Positions 7,884 through 15,713 of a stretch of 15,758 nucleotides of DNA are shown here, in pieces. The position numbers and the translations under genes are program-made. The notes under the pieces are model-generated. The model did no database searches. It saw nothing but the letters and a program-made list of their open reading frames with translations, and was not told the DNA's origin. Position 1 is the stretch's first letter; every line of letters starts with the position of its first letter. This stretch comes from Anammoximicrobium sp032229885 (GTDB taxonomy: Bacteria > Planctomycetota > Planctomycetia > Pirellulales > Pirellulaceae): positions 1 to 15,758 of the forward strand of contig JAVYAJ010000050.1 in NCBI GenBank assembly GCA_032229885.1, in the 5' to 3' direction.

Positions 7884-10800
7884 CTATGGGCCGACGGCTT
7901 GAAATGTCCCCTCCGCGGTCTCGCCGGTCAAGACGTCCCGGACCCGAACCGACCACGAGCCGCGCGGTTCGTTCAGGGCCAGCGGGATTCGCACGTCCGC
8001 GCGACCCGTGGGCGCAAGCACATTCTGCCCATAGTGTGGCACGGGCTGGTTGGTCGGGTCGAGCAGTTCGACGTGGAAGACATGATCGCCCAATTGCGGC
8101 GCATCGGCGTGCGCGACGCAGCGCAGCTCGACGCTCGCGCCCGCCGCGGCCTGCGACGGGACGCGCAGCTCGAGTCGGCTGACGCGGTACGGCAGACACG
8201 CCAGCAGGATCGTCTCGCCGGGCGCCACGCTGGTGGTCAGCGCGTCGCATATCCCATGGTACCGTGCGGTCCGCACGTCGTACACGTGCGCCGATCGGTC
8301 GAAACAAACCTTCACGGGATCGGTGTCCGCGCAGCGGCGAAAGTCGCGGATCAAGGCGTGAATCGCGATCGGCCCGCGCTCGAACGTGTTCCGTTCATAA
8401 CAGCGCGGCGGCTGACCGTCCGCGATCGATTCGACCCACGCGCTGGGCGCGATGCCCGCGGCGGTCACGATCTGGCCCAGCAGCTCGCGCGTCGTCGGGT
8501 CGTACGGCGGAAAGCAGAAGTTCAGGTAGATGGTGAGTCCTTTGCCAAGGCGGCGGACCAGCACGGCCGGCTCGCCCGTGGCGTGAGCGGCCAGGGGGAC
8601 AGCCCCCGCGGCGCTCAGCGTCTCGCGCCCGTACAGTTCGACCTGCCGCCCGCGCAGATCGAGACCTTCGTCGGCCGCGGTGAACGACACGGTCGTCCGG
8701 CCATAGTTCATGCGGCCCGGCCCTCGATCGACGCCGAACAGACGCTGCAGCGGCGACGCTTCGGTAAACGGCGAGCCATGCTCGTCGGTTCGCAGACAGC
8801 GCAAATCGCCGATCAGCACGCCCCCGTCGCGAGCATACGCCTCGAGCTTCTCCACCAACCGAGGCGACGCGGCGACCGTAAAGGGCAGGAACAGCACGGG
8901 GTATTGCCGCAACACGTCCGAGCCCTCGATCTGGTCCGGCGCGAGGTACACATAGTCGAGCTGCAGTTCGTTGACATGCTGACGGAAATGCAGCGCGCTC
9001 TGATAGTACGTCACAAAGCTGTCGCTGCCCGGCCGTTCGTTGGGTTCCGGCTCGTCGGCGGTCGATTCGCACCACGAGACGAGCATCGACGGATAGGACC
9101 ACAGCAGGGCGATCTGCGGCCGCTGGCGCTCGTACTCGAGCAGCAGCTTGCCGCACCCTGCGCGCAGGTCGCGCAGGGCGTCGGCGACCGCTTGCGAGTA
9201 TCCGGTCGTTTGCAGCGTGGGATAGATCAGCGACCACGAAGTTCCGCGCACGACGTCCATCGAATTGGTGGCATAGTAGCTGACGCCTCGCGAGCCGTGC
9301 AGCGCCAACCACCAGGGCTCGTAATGCGCGGCCTCGACGCAATGGTTGTAGCCGATCCAGCCATAGTTGAAAAACGGGCTATCCGGCCGGCGCCGCGGTT
9401 CGCTGGGCGGCGCTTCGTTCGATTCGGCGTCCGATTCGGCGTTCGACTTGCTGTTCGCTTGGCCGACGGCCGCGCGGTCCGCCCCGTCCGGCCGCGCAGC
9501 CCTGCGAGCAGCGCGCGACTGGGGCGTGTCGACAAAGCTGCGCCACAGATCGAAGATGGCCTTCTGGCCGCTGGCCTTGATCGCTTCCGAATACTCCTGA
9601 CCCCAGCCAAATCCGACGTGAGTGCATAGCTTCCAATAATCGTTCCCGTTGAAGGGATCCGCGCCGAACGTGTTCGTGTGGCCGACCGGCGTCCGCGGCG
9701 CGACCTCGTGATAGGCGTCGGTGATGTCCTTGCATCCCGCGACCCAGACATCCGTCATGAACGTGCGAAAGTCGACGAACTGCGCATAGTTCGTCTGACC
9801 GCGGACGTCCTCGGTCCGGCCGCCACGGACCTCGTCCCAACTGGCATAGGACGTGTTCCACTGCGAGTTGAGCGCGGCCAGCGTTCCGTACCGAGCCTCG
9901 AGCCAGCGGCGAAAGCGCCGTTGACAGTGATCGCAGAAGCAGACTTCGTCACGCTTGTGTCGCGAGCTGAGAAACGCCTCGTCCGTAATGCCCACGGCGA
10001 ACATCCCGTAGGGTTGTTGCCGTCCAGCCGTTTCGCGGGCCGCGCTCGTAAAGCGGGCGACGACTTGCGGATCGCTCAGACAGTCGCGACGGATTCCGTT
10101 GCCACTGTGTTTCTCGGCACGAAACGCCGCAGACGGCACGCCGATGTATCCTCCGCACGGCAGGCCGTGCTCGGACATGGCGTACAGATTGGAACCGAAT
10201 TCCGAGTTCAGCCCCAGTTGTTGCGTGCGCTGCGAGAACTCGGCCAGGACGCTGGGGTGCGTCATCCCCGGCGCCCACGTCGTGGCGACAAAATCCTCGG
10301 CGGCTCGCTGCGGACCGACGTCCGGAACCAATACGTCTACCCAGCGGCTATCCTGTTCGCGGTCCTGACACAGCAGCCGCGCCATCGCGCGATGGTGGAC
10401 GCACAGCGGATCGCGGATGGGCAGCGTCAGTTGCGTTTCGAGCGCATCCCCCGAAGCCGGGCAACAGGCCTGCGTCGCGACCGAGACGACGCGGCCGCGG
10501 GCATCGATCAGGCGGGCTTCGACGATCGTCCGGTCCGGCTGCGCCGCCAAAGTCGCCGCGCTGCACTTGACGCTCAGCTTCACGTCGTCGCCGGGCGCGT
10601 AGAACTCGCGATCGGCTTGCAGGGCGATGATCTGCGCCTGTTGCGGCGTCCGCGCGGGGACACTGCGCCAGTCCAGTACGTGGCCTTGACCATCGAGCAG
10701 GATCAGATCGGCGATCGCCAGTCCGGCCGGCAGATTGGACGGCACGGGCAGCGTCAAACGGCCGTCCGCCGCCAATGGGGTCTCGCGCGGCGACTCGCGG

Positions 10801-12209
10801 AGCCACGGGCCGTCGAAGCGGATCTCGCGACCACTGCGCCAGACCGCGCGGACGCGCGCTCCGGGCAGCGCGTGATCGACCCGGACGGCGACGGCGTCCT
10901 CGGCAGGCTTGACCGCCAGCGACACGCTGCCGCCCCGCCGCGCGGCCCACACGACGGCGCGGGCCAGCAATGACCGCCACCACTCCCAGTACTCGAACTG
11001 CCGCGACTGGTAGGCCTCCATCGAGTTCTCGCTTGGCAGCAACCCCCAGACGCGGCTCGTGCGCGTGGGGAACACCAGCCGCACGGCTCGTCCGTCGCCG
11101 AGCTCGGCGACCTGGGCCGCGTCGAGCGTTTTCTCGGGCATCAGCTCCCAGGGGATGGCCGCGCGCAACGGGTGACTGTCGTCGACGGTCTTCCAGCGAT
11201 CGGCCGGCAGGAATCGGCTACCCTGGCCGAAGCCTTCGAGCACGACCAAGCCGGCGCCGGCCTCGACTCGCTGGCGGATCGTCTTGGCCAGCGTCTCGGA
11301 CACGCAGCTGGCCACGACGTAGACCTCGTATTCGCTCGTGGCCAGCCGTCTCGTCGCGCGTCGAGCCGTGTCGGAAACGCATGCGTCTCCATCGTACCCG
11401 GTGTGGATCACGTCGTAATCGAGATCGACGCGCTGGCTCAGGTCGACCGCATCGCGCAGCAGGAGAAAGGTCCGCAGCGTCAGACAGGCTTTCACCGGCC
11501 CGCCGGCCAGCGGCGACGCCCAGGCGATGTGGCGCGTCGTCGGGATGTCGCCCACCGGGCGATCGATCGGACGCAGCGACAACTGGCTGATGATCGGCTC
11601 GTCCGGCTCGCCCTCGCGCAGCGAAACGGCGTCGTAGGCGATCGTCCCCGCCCGGGCCACGTTGTAGATCAGCAGCCGCCCGACCGGATTGGGCGCCACG
11701 AACGTGCTGACGTATGTCTCGTACTCGCTCGACGGCTCGATGTTCCACATCAGCGGCATCTCGCGCGTCGCCTGCTGTTCGCCATGCAACAGCAGCGCGC
11801 CGCCGAGCGCGCCGCCTTCGCCCTTGAGCGTCAAGCGAATCGTATAGCGTTGGCCGGGCTTGAGCTGGACAGCCTGACTGGCCAGCACATAGGCCTCGCC
11901 GCGCGAGACCAGTTCGTAGTTTCCGCTAAGGTAGACCGTCTCGCGACACAATACCCGGTCGGGCGACGCGGACCAGTCGCGAGGCAGATTCTGCCCTTCG
12001 AGCTGTTGATCGAAGCCCGGGTTTTTGAGCAGTTCGGCGTCGTCGGTTGCCGACCGCGCGGGCCGCGTTGCAGCGAGCGCCGCGAAACCGACGATCACGA
12101 ACGTCGCCAGCAGCCGTGTGCGCGTTGCCACGCGTTTGCTCACCACCACCCTTTCGCGCGTCACCACTCGTTCGTTCATTCCCATCCGTTTGTCAGTCGA
12201 ACGCCACAT
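7884..12209 (-). CDS. Secreted GH42-like protein with two amidotransferase-like domains
   Basis: The protein has 1441 residues. It is exported: the N-region is long and basic, the hydrophobic core is about 33-48, and a likely cut follows A-R-S-A at 51-54. Domains by eye are: CBM-like sandwich (about 57-200); class-I amidotransferase-like fold (about 220-425); macroglobulin-like beta domain with FYAPGDDV (about 530-630); GH42 TIM barrel (about 635-985); amidotransferase-like trimerisation domain (about 1030-1265); and Ig-like tail (1345-1438). GH42 hallmarks are CFCDHCQRRF (C757, C759, C762, resembling the family zinc cluster), WLEARYGTLAALN, and the acid/base Glu as E744. GH42 enzymes are mostly beta-galactosidases, some alpha-L-arabinopyranosidases. 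Oddities are DE in place of the usual NE, no obvious nucleophile Glu where expected, and a low-complexity insert at 898-943. ATG 12209 is chosen because GGAG lies 9 nt upstream. The gene overlaps the GH106 gene by 17 nt, so translational coupling is likely. Substrate unknown. Confidence 0.87.
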   Translation of the reverse strand: MWRSTDKRMGMNERVVTRERVVVSKRVATRTRLLATFVIVGFAALAATRPARSATDDAELLKNPGFDQQLEGQNLPRDWSASPDRVLCRETVYLSGNYELVSRGEAYVLASQAVQLKPGQRYTIRLTLKGEGGALGGALLLHGEQQATREMPLMWNIEPSSEYETYVSTFVAPNPVGRLLIYNVARAGTIAYDAVSLREGEPDEPIISQLSLRPIDRPVGDIPTTRHIAWASPLAGGPVKACLTLRTFLLLRDAVDLSQRVDLDYDVIHTGYDGDACVSDTARRATRRLATSEYEVYVVASCVSETLAKTIRQRVEAGAGLVVLEGFGQGSRFLPADRWKTVDDSHPLRAAIPWELMPEKTLDAAQVAELGDGRAVRLVFPTRTSRVWGLLPSENSMEAYQSRQFEYWEWWRSLLARAVVWAARRGGSVSLAVKPAEDAVAVRVDHALPGARVRAVWRSGREIRFDGPWLRESPRETPLAADGRLTLPVPSNLPAGLAIADLILLDGQGHVLDWRSVPARTPQQAQIIALQADREFYAPGDDVKLSVKCSAATLAAQPDRTIVEARLIDARGRVVSVATQACCPASGDALETQLTLPIRDPLCVHHRAMARLLCQDREQDSRWVDVLVPDVGPQRAAEDFVATTWAPGMTHPSVLAEFSQRTQQLGLNSEFGSNLYAMSEHGLPCGGYIGVPSAAFRAEKHSGNGIRRDCLSDPQVVARFTSAARETAGRQQPYGMFAVGITDEAFLSSRHKRDEVCFCDHCQRRFRRWLEARYGTLAALNSQWNTSYASWDEVRGGRTEDVRGQTNYAQFVDFRTFMTDVWVAGCKDITDAYHEVAPRTPVGHTNTFGADPFNGNDYWKLCTHVGFGWGQEYSEAIKASGQKAIFDLWRSFVDTPQSRAARRAARPDGADRAAVGQANSKSNAESDAESNEAPPSEPRRRPDSPFFNYGWIGYNHCVEAAHYEPWWLALHGSRGVSYYATNSMDVVRGTSWSLIYPTLQTTGYSQAVADALRDLRAGCGKLLLEYERQRPQIALLWSYPSMLVSWCESTADEPEPNERPGSDSFVTYYQSALHFRQHVNELQLDYVYLAPDQIEGSDVLRQYPVLFLPFTVAASPRLVEKLEAYARDGGVLIGDLRCLRTDEHGSPFTEASPLQRLFGVDRGPGRMNYGRTTVSFTAADEGLDLRGRQVELYGRETLSAAGAVPLAAHATGEPAVLVRRLGKGLTIYLNFCFPPYDPTTRELLGQIVTAAGIAPSAWVESIADGQPPRCYERNTFERGPIAIHALIRDFRRCADTDPVKVCFDRSAHVYDVRTARYHGICDALTTSVAPGETILLACLPYRVSRLELRVPSQAAAGASVELRCVAHADAPQLGDHVFHVELLDPTNQPVPHYGQNVLAPTGRADVRIPLALNEPRGSWSVRVRDVLTGETAEGTFQAVGP
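9420..9455 (-). repeat. 12-bp tandem repeat encoding a tetrapeptide repeat
   Basis: Three 12-bp units (9420-9431, 9432-9443 and 9444-9455 in codon register) encode NSKS, NAES and DAES in the GH42-like protein (residues 919-930). The two left-hand units share GATTCGGCG almost exactly; the third has diverged. It lies inside a 46-residue low-complexity insert, consistent with slippage expansion of a surface loop. Confidence 0.75.
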
Positions 12210-15200
12210 CTTGCTGTACTCCGAATTCCAGGCGAACCGGTCCCATCAGACCGGACGGCGTGAGAGGATCGATCGAGTTGACGGACGAACAGAGAAATCG
12301 GCGCGTGCGCGGACCCTGTTCGAGGATGACGTTCGTGCGCGTGCGTCGCTGCGACTCGGGCAATCCGGCGTCGCCGATCAACCGATTCTGCCAGACGTTG
12401 GCCACCTCGACTTGCAACCGGTTCTCGCCGGCCCGCGCGGCGCCCGTGAGCTCTGTCGTCCACGGATCGGTCCACGCCACGCCACAGTCGACGTCGTTCA
12501 AACGGACGCGTGCGATGCAGCCGACGCGGCCGAGCCGCAACCGCAGCAGCCGGCCGGCTTGTCCCTCGGTCAGGGTCAACGTCTTGCGATACGTCGCGGT
12601 TCCCGAAAAATACTTGATCTCCGGATCCACGTGCGTGTCCCACGGCGTCAAGCGGTCGAACCGAATCGATTCGGGCGCGCCCCAGCCTGGCGCAAACCGC
12701 AGCTCCCAGGACTCGTCCAGCGCCAAAGGCTCGTCCAATCCCACCACGGTGACCCGCCGGCTCTGGCCCTTCGCCGTGAGGAACTCGTAATCCCCATTCT
12801 GCCAGAACCGGACGCGGGCGCGGTTGTCGTCGCGGTCGACGGCGTCGATGGCCGCCGGACCGATGACCTTCGTGAAATGATCGGCCGGCTTCGGGCGCCG
12901 AAAGACCACGAACTGCGCCCCGTTTTTGGGCAGATTGATCCGCGCCCGTACCCGGCCATCGTCGGTCGTCGCGTATTCGAGCGCGGCCCGGGTGCGACCG
13001 CTGACGGGATCCCAAAGCTCAGGCTCGCGTCCGGCGATTCGAAAAGTCAACTCTGTCTGCCCTTCGCCCGCGACAAAATAGATGTCGGTGTCCGCGTCGC
13101 GGCGGTGGATAAAGTCTTCGGTCCCCTCGCAATCCGGCAGGATGCCTTCCTGAGATAGGACGTCGCTCAGCGGCGTCCCCGTGATCACGCGGCCCTTGCC
13201 CACCCGTCGCGTGCCACGTTGCGGAACCCACAGCCGGGCTGCCAGCTCGCGTACCTGCTGGCTCGCCCGCGGGTGGTCCGCCAAGCCCGGCGAAGACACG
13301 GGCGCCCGATCGCCCAGTACGACCGTCGCCCCGGCCTCGATCAATTCGAGCACCTTACGCAAAGCCTCGATCGGCATCGTCTCCTCTTCCAGATCCACCA
13401 CCAGCATCCGATATCGCATCCCGTCGGGCAGCACCAGATCCCCGTCCTCGGCCACGCGGACCCGCTGGATCAACGCCTCGACGTTTATCAGATCGTAGCT
13501 GTAGCCGGGCGGCAGGCGTCGGGTGGGTTTGTCACCCCATTGCCGTCCGCGCGTCCAGTTGACGCCGTACCGGTGGCTCGTGTAACAACACACGTCCGCG
13601 ACAAACCGACCACGTCGCAGCAAGGTCTGAGCCCGCGCCAAATAGTCGACGAACCCCCGCGCGTACTCGTACCACGTGACGTGCCGATTGATGTGGGTGC
13701 CCGCGAAATAGACGATGCCCGGTTCACCATATTCGTCGGGCGAGGCCGAACTGGTGTGCCAGACGAATAGGGTTGCGCCGTCGCACAACGCCCGGTCCGC
13801 CGACCATTTCAACGTGGCCGGATATTGCGACCAATGGTGCGTCATGTGCGTAAACGCCTCGACTGCGACCAGCGGATGGCCGTAAATGTGGGCTGCCATG
13901 GCCGTATGGCGGACATTCGAGCGATAGTCGGGAACCCAGAACTCGCCCTGCGGCATCGCGTTCCGCCCCCAGAAGGCCAGTTGATCGGCCTCTCGGAACA
14001 ACAACGTGTCGCGACGCCACGGGCCGCCCGACTCCGAATGCCAGCGCAGGCCCGCCTCGCGGCACCGCTCGTCGAAGCGGCGATAGCAGTTGTTCGCGAA
14101 ACAGTCCGCCACGGTCAACGCATAGTCGCGCAGAAAACGTGTCGAGACCTCTTGGTCGCCGACACGAATGCCGGCCAGGATCGGCAGATATGGGCGGATC
14201 TCGTAGCCGCGAAAACGGCGGAAGTCTTGCTTGAACTCGGACGTCCAGCTCGGCGTTTCTCCTTCCCAACTGACGTTGTAGAAATGCGTCAACGTGCTCG
14301 GGGCCAGCGATCCGGCGTCGGCCAACAGCGCGCGGCCCATCCGCTCGAAATGCGACTCGACGGCCCGCGCGCTGAGGATGTCGACATGCTCGGCTCGATC
14401 GTCCATCGAGACGCACGCCAGCCGCAACACGATCCAGCGACCGGCCGGCGCCTGCCAGCGCAGACGCCCCTGAGCGTTGACCGCTTGGGTCAGATCGACG
14501 ACCTCCGCCGCCGTCGCCGCGTCGTCCGGCAAGCGATCTTGCGCCGCCGTCCAGGGACTGGTCGGGCCGATCCAGGCATTTTGGGCGGCGGTGTCGGCAG
14601 TGTCCGATGCGCGGCCATGGGCGGCGACGTCGCCCGCGCCGCGATCCTCTGCGTCGTCAGGTGTGCCGCCCGCGGCGTCGTCGCCGTTGTCGGTCCGGGG
14701 ATCCGCGGACGCCGGCGCGGTCGCAGGCGGATCAATCCGCACCGCCAACACGGCCACTTCGTTAAAGGAACGGGCCGTCGATGGGGGCCGGTCCAGTTGC
14801 GCCCAACCGGTTCCCCGCACTTCGGTCGCGGTCCAGACGAGCCGCTGAACGGCGTTTTCCTGCATGTCCCACGGCGCCTGCAGCGCGCCGCCGGACGTGC
14901 TCAGGTTGATGCTGGCCTGCAAGCCGAGCCGCCGGGCTTCGCCCAGCGCGAACCGCACGAGTTCGCGCCACCGCGGGCTCATGAACTCGATCTTGCGCTG
15001 GGGAGGCGCCACGATCTCGTGGCCATAAGCGGTGACGTCAAATAGCAGGAATCCGCCAAACCCCTGCCTAGCCATCGCCTCCAGATCCTTGGTGATGGAC
15101 GATTCCGTAACGTTGGCGTTCAGCCACCACCAATAGACCCACGGGCGACACGCTTTCGGAGGCGACATGAAAGTCCGTTCGATCGGCAGTTCGTCCATTG

Positions 15201-15348
15201 GGCCATCGTCGGTCGCGATGGCCGACGTCGGCCCCGAGTCGGCGCCGTAGACGCTGGTTGCCGTGCCGATCACTCCGCCGAGCACGGCCACGACGAGCAA
15301 CCTGAAACCGAGGCCTCGACACTCGATCGAGCGGCAGATTCGCGACAT
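12193..15348 (-). CDS. Secreted GH106-type alpha-L-rhamnosidase
   Basis: The protein has 1051 residues, close to the usual GH106 length. The signal peptide has a hydrophobic core at about 17-32 and a cut near residue 35 or 36 (VYG|A or YGA|D). GH106 landmarks are: RPWVYWWWLNANV then ITKDLEAMARQGFGG (about 68-99); FYNVSWEGE...WTSEF...RRFRGYEIRPYLPILAG (about 356-393); GLRWHSESGGPW (433-444); AAHIYGHPLVAVEAFTH (485-501); and a C-terminal sugar-binding-like jelly roll (about 910-1045) with LNDVDCGVAWTDPW. The family inverts terminal alpha-L-rhamnosides, for example in rhamnogalacturonan side chains, with glutamate catalysts. E439 and E497 are candidates here by context only. An Ala/Asp-rich insert lies at about 206-258. 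The upstream in-frame ATG at 15555 is rejected: AGAGG sits 8 nt before 15348, where the signal peptide begins. It is the first gene of the leftward operon. Confidence 0.92.
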   Translation of the reverse strand: MSRICRSIECRGLGFRLLVVAVLGGVIGTATSVYGADSGPTSAIATDDGPMDELPIERTFMSPPKACRPWVYWWWLNANVTESSITKDLEAMARQGFGGFLLFDVTAYGHEIVAPPQRKIEFMSPRWRELVRFALGEARRLGLQASINLSTSGGALQAPWDMQENAVQRLVWTATEVRGTGWAQLDRPPSTARSFNEVAVLAVRIDPPATAPASADPRTDNGDDAAGGTPDDAEDRGAGDVAAHGRASDTADTAAQNAWIGPTSPWTAAQDRLPDDAATAAEVVDLTQAVNAQGRLRWQAPAGRWIVLRLACVSMDDRAEHVDILSARAVESHFERMGRALLADAGSLAPSTLTHFYNVSWEGETPSWTSEFKQDFRRFRGYEIRPYLPILAGIRVGDQEVSTRFLRDYALTVADCFANNCYRRFDERCREAGLRWHSESGGPWRRDTLLFREADQLAFWGRNAMPQGEFWVPDYRSNVRHTAMAAHIYGHPLVAVEAFTHMTHHWSQYPATLKWSADRALCDGATLFVWHTSSASPDEYGEPGIVYFAGTHINRHVTWYEYARGFVDYLARAQTLLRRGRFVADVCCYTSHRYGVNWTRGRQWGDKPTRRLPPGYSYDLINVEALIQRVRVAEDGDLVLPDGMRYRMLVVDLEEETMPIEALRKVLELIEAGATVVLGDRAPVSSPGLADHPRASQQVRELAARLWVPQRGTRRVGKGRVITGTPLSDVLSQEGILPDCEGTEDFIHRRDADTDIYFVAGEGQTELTFRIAGREPELWDPVSGRTRAALEYATTDDGRVRARINLPKNGAQFVVFRRPKPADHFTKVIGPAAIDAVDRDDNRARVRFWQNGDYEFLTAKGQSRRVTVVGLDEPLALDESWELRFAPGWGAPESIRFDRLTPWDTHVDPEIKYFSGTATYRKTLTLTEGQAGRLLRLRLGRVGCIARVRLNDVDCGVAWTDPWTTELTGAARAGENRLQVEVANVWQNRLIGDAGLPESQRRTRTNVILEQGPRTRRFLCSSVNSIDPLTPSGLMGPVRLEFGVQQDVAFD
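12219..12222 (-). promoter_or_regulatory. Shine-Dalgarno deciding the GH42-like start
   Basis: GGAG stands 9 nt before the ATG at 12209 and lies inside the end of the GH106 gene. The later in-frame ATGs at 12185 and 12179 have no such site, although starting there would give a shorter, more usual signal peptide. Confidence 0.65.
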
Positions 15349-15356
15349 GGTACAAA

Positions 15357-15361
15357 CCTCT
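15357..15361 (-). promoter_or_regulatory. Shine-Dalgarno deciding the GH106 start
   Basis: AGAGG lies 8 nt before the ATG at 15348, where the signal peptide begins. The frame stays open up to 15555, but that 69-residue extension is Arg/Ser-rich and would bury the signal peptide. Confidence 0.75.
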
Positions 15362-15485
15362 CTGGCGTCGTCCGATCGAGCGCCGCGCATCGGGCCAGAC
15401 ACGTACAGGTATGTCGGCGCGTCAAGCGTGAACCGTGGCGAGTGCCGCGGCGACGACGCCGGGCGGCTCGACCGCGACGCCCGTA

Positions 15486-15498
15486 GATACGGATCATC
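15486..15498. repeat. 13-bp direct repeat, copy 1
   Basis: GATACGGATCATC here is identical to copy 2 at 15575-15587, 89 nt away. The copies lie about 140 and 230 nt upstream of the GH106 start, which fits regulator-binding sites, though chance or repeat ancestry is possible. Confidence 0.5.
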
Positions 15499-15574
15499 CC
15501 GCGCGATCCCAGCCGATGCAAGCACGGCGCGGGATCCGTCCACGCTGCGCGTCATGGAGAAAAGCCCGTCGACG

Positions 15575-15587
15575 GATACGGATCATC
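15575..15587. repeat. 13-bp direct repeat, copy 2
   Basis: This is an exact copy of 15486-15498. It abuts the possible rightward promoter at 15589, so a bound regulator could affect both directions. Confidence 0.5.
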
Positions 15588-15588
15588 T

Positions 15589-15617
15589 GAGACAGGCGCG
15601 GCCGCGTGCGGTACAAT
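15589..15617 (+). promoter_or_regulatory. Possible sigma-70 promoter facing right
   Basis: GAGACA (15589-15594, 4 of 6 matches to TTGACA) is followed after 17 nt by TACAAT (15612-15617, 5 of 6 to TATAAT). It would drive a gene beyond the right edge of the window, divergent from the glycosidase operon. Confidence 0.4.
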
Positions 15618-15623
15618 CGCGTC

Positions 15624-15642
15624 GTCGCCACGCCGTGGCGAC
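15624..15642. repeat. 8-bp hairpin after the possible promoter
   Basis: GTCGCCAC (15624-15631) pairs perfectly with GTGGCGAC (15635-15642) around a 3-nt loop. If the promoter just upstream is real, this hairpin would lie at or just after the transcript start and could affect RNA stability or translation. Confidence 0.5.
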
Positions 15643-15650
15643 CGTGCGAC

Positions 15651-15710
15651 GATGCGCAGCGGCGGACCAAGACGCACAGCGGAACGCAAGGACGCGCAAC
15701 GGCGGACGCG
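15651..15710. repeat. Three tandem 20-bp imperfect repeats
   Basis: Units 15651-15670, 15671-15690 and 15691-15710 share the pattern GA(T/C)GC(G/A)CA(G/A)CGG in exact 20-nt register, diverging toward their 3' ends. Confidence 0.7.
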
Positions 15711-15713
15711 ACG

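Noticed and set aside
7899..9629. Plus-strand frame of 576 codons opposite the GH42-like gene, and similar frames at 4262-5755 and 13825-15045
   Set aside because: Same cause: shadows of the real genes, with compositionally odd products and no recognisable motif.
15397..15425. TTGACG on the minus strand as a -35 for the leftward operon
   Set aside because: No acceptable -10 hexamer lies at 16-18 nt spacing (GTGTCT at 17).
15349..15555. N-terminal 69-residue extension of the GH106 gene
   Set aside because: Low-quality composition. The signal peptide and AGAGG site both mark 15348.
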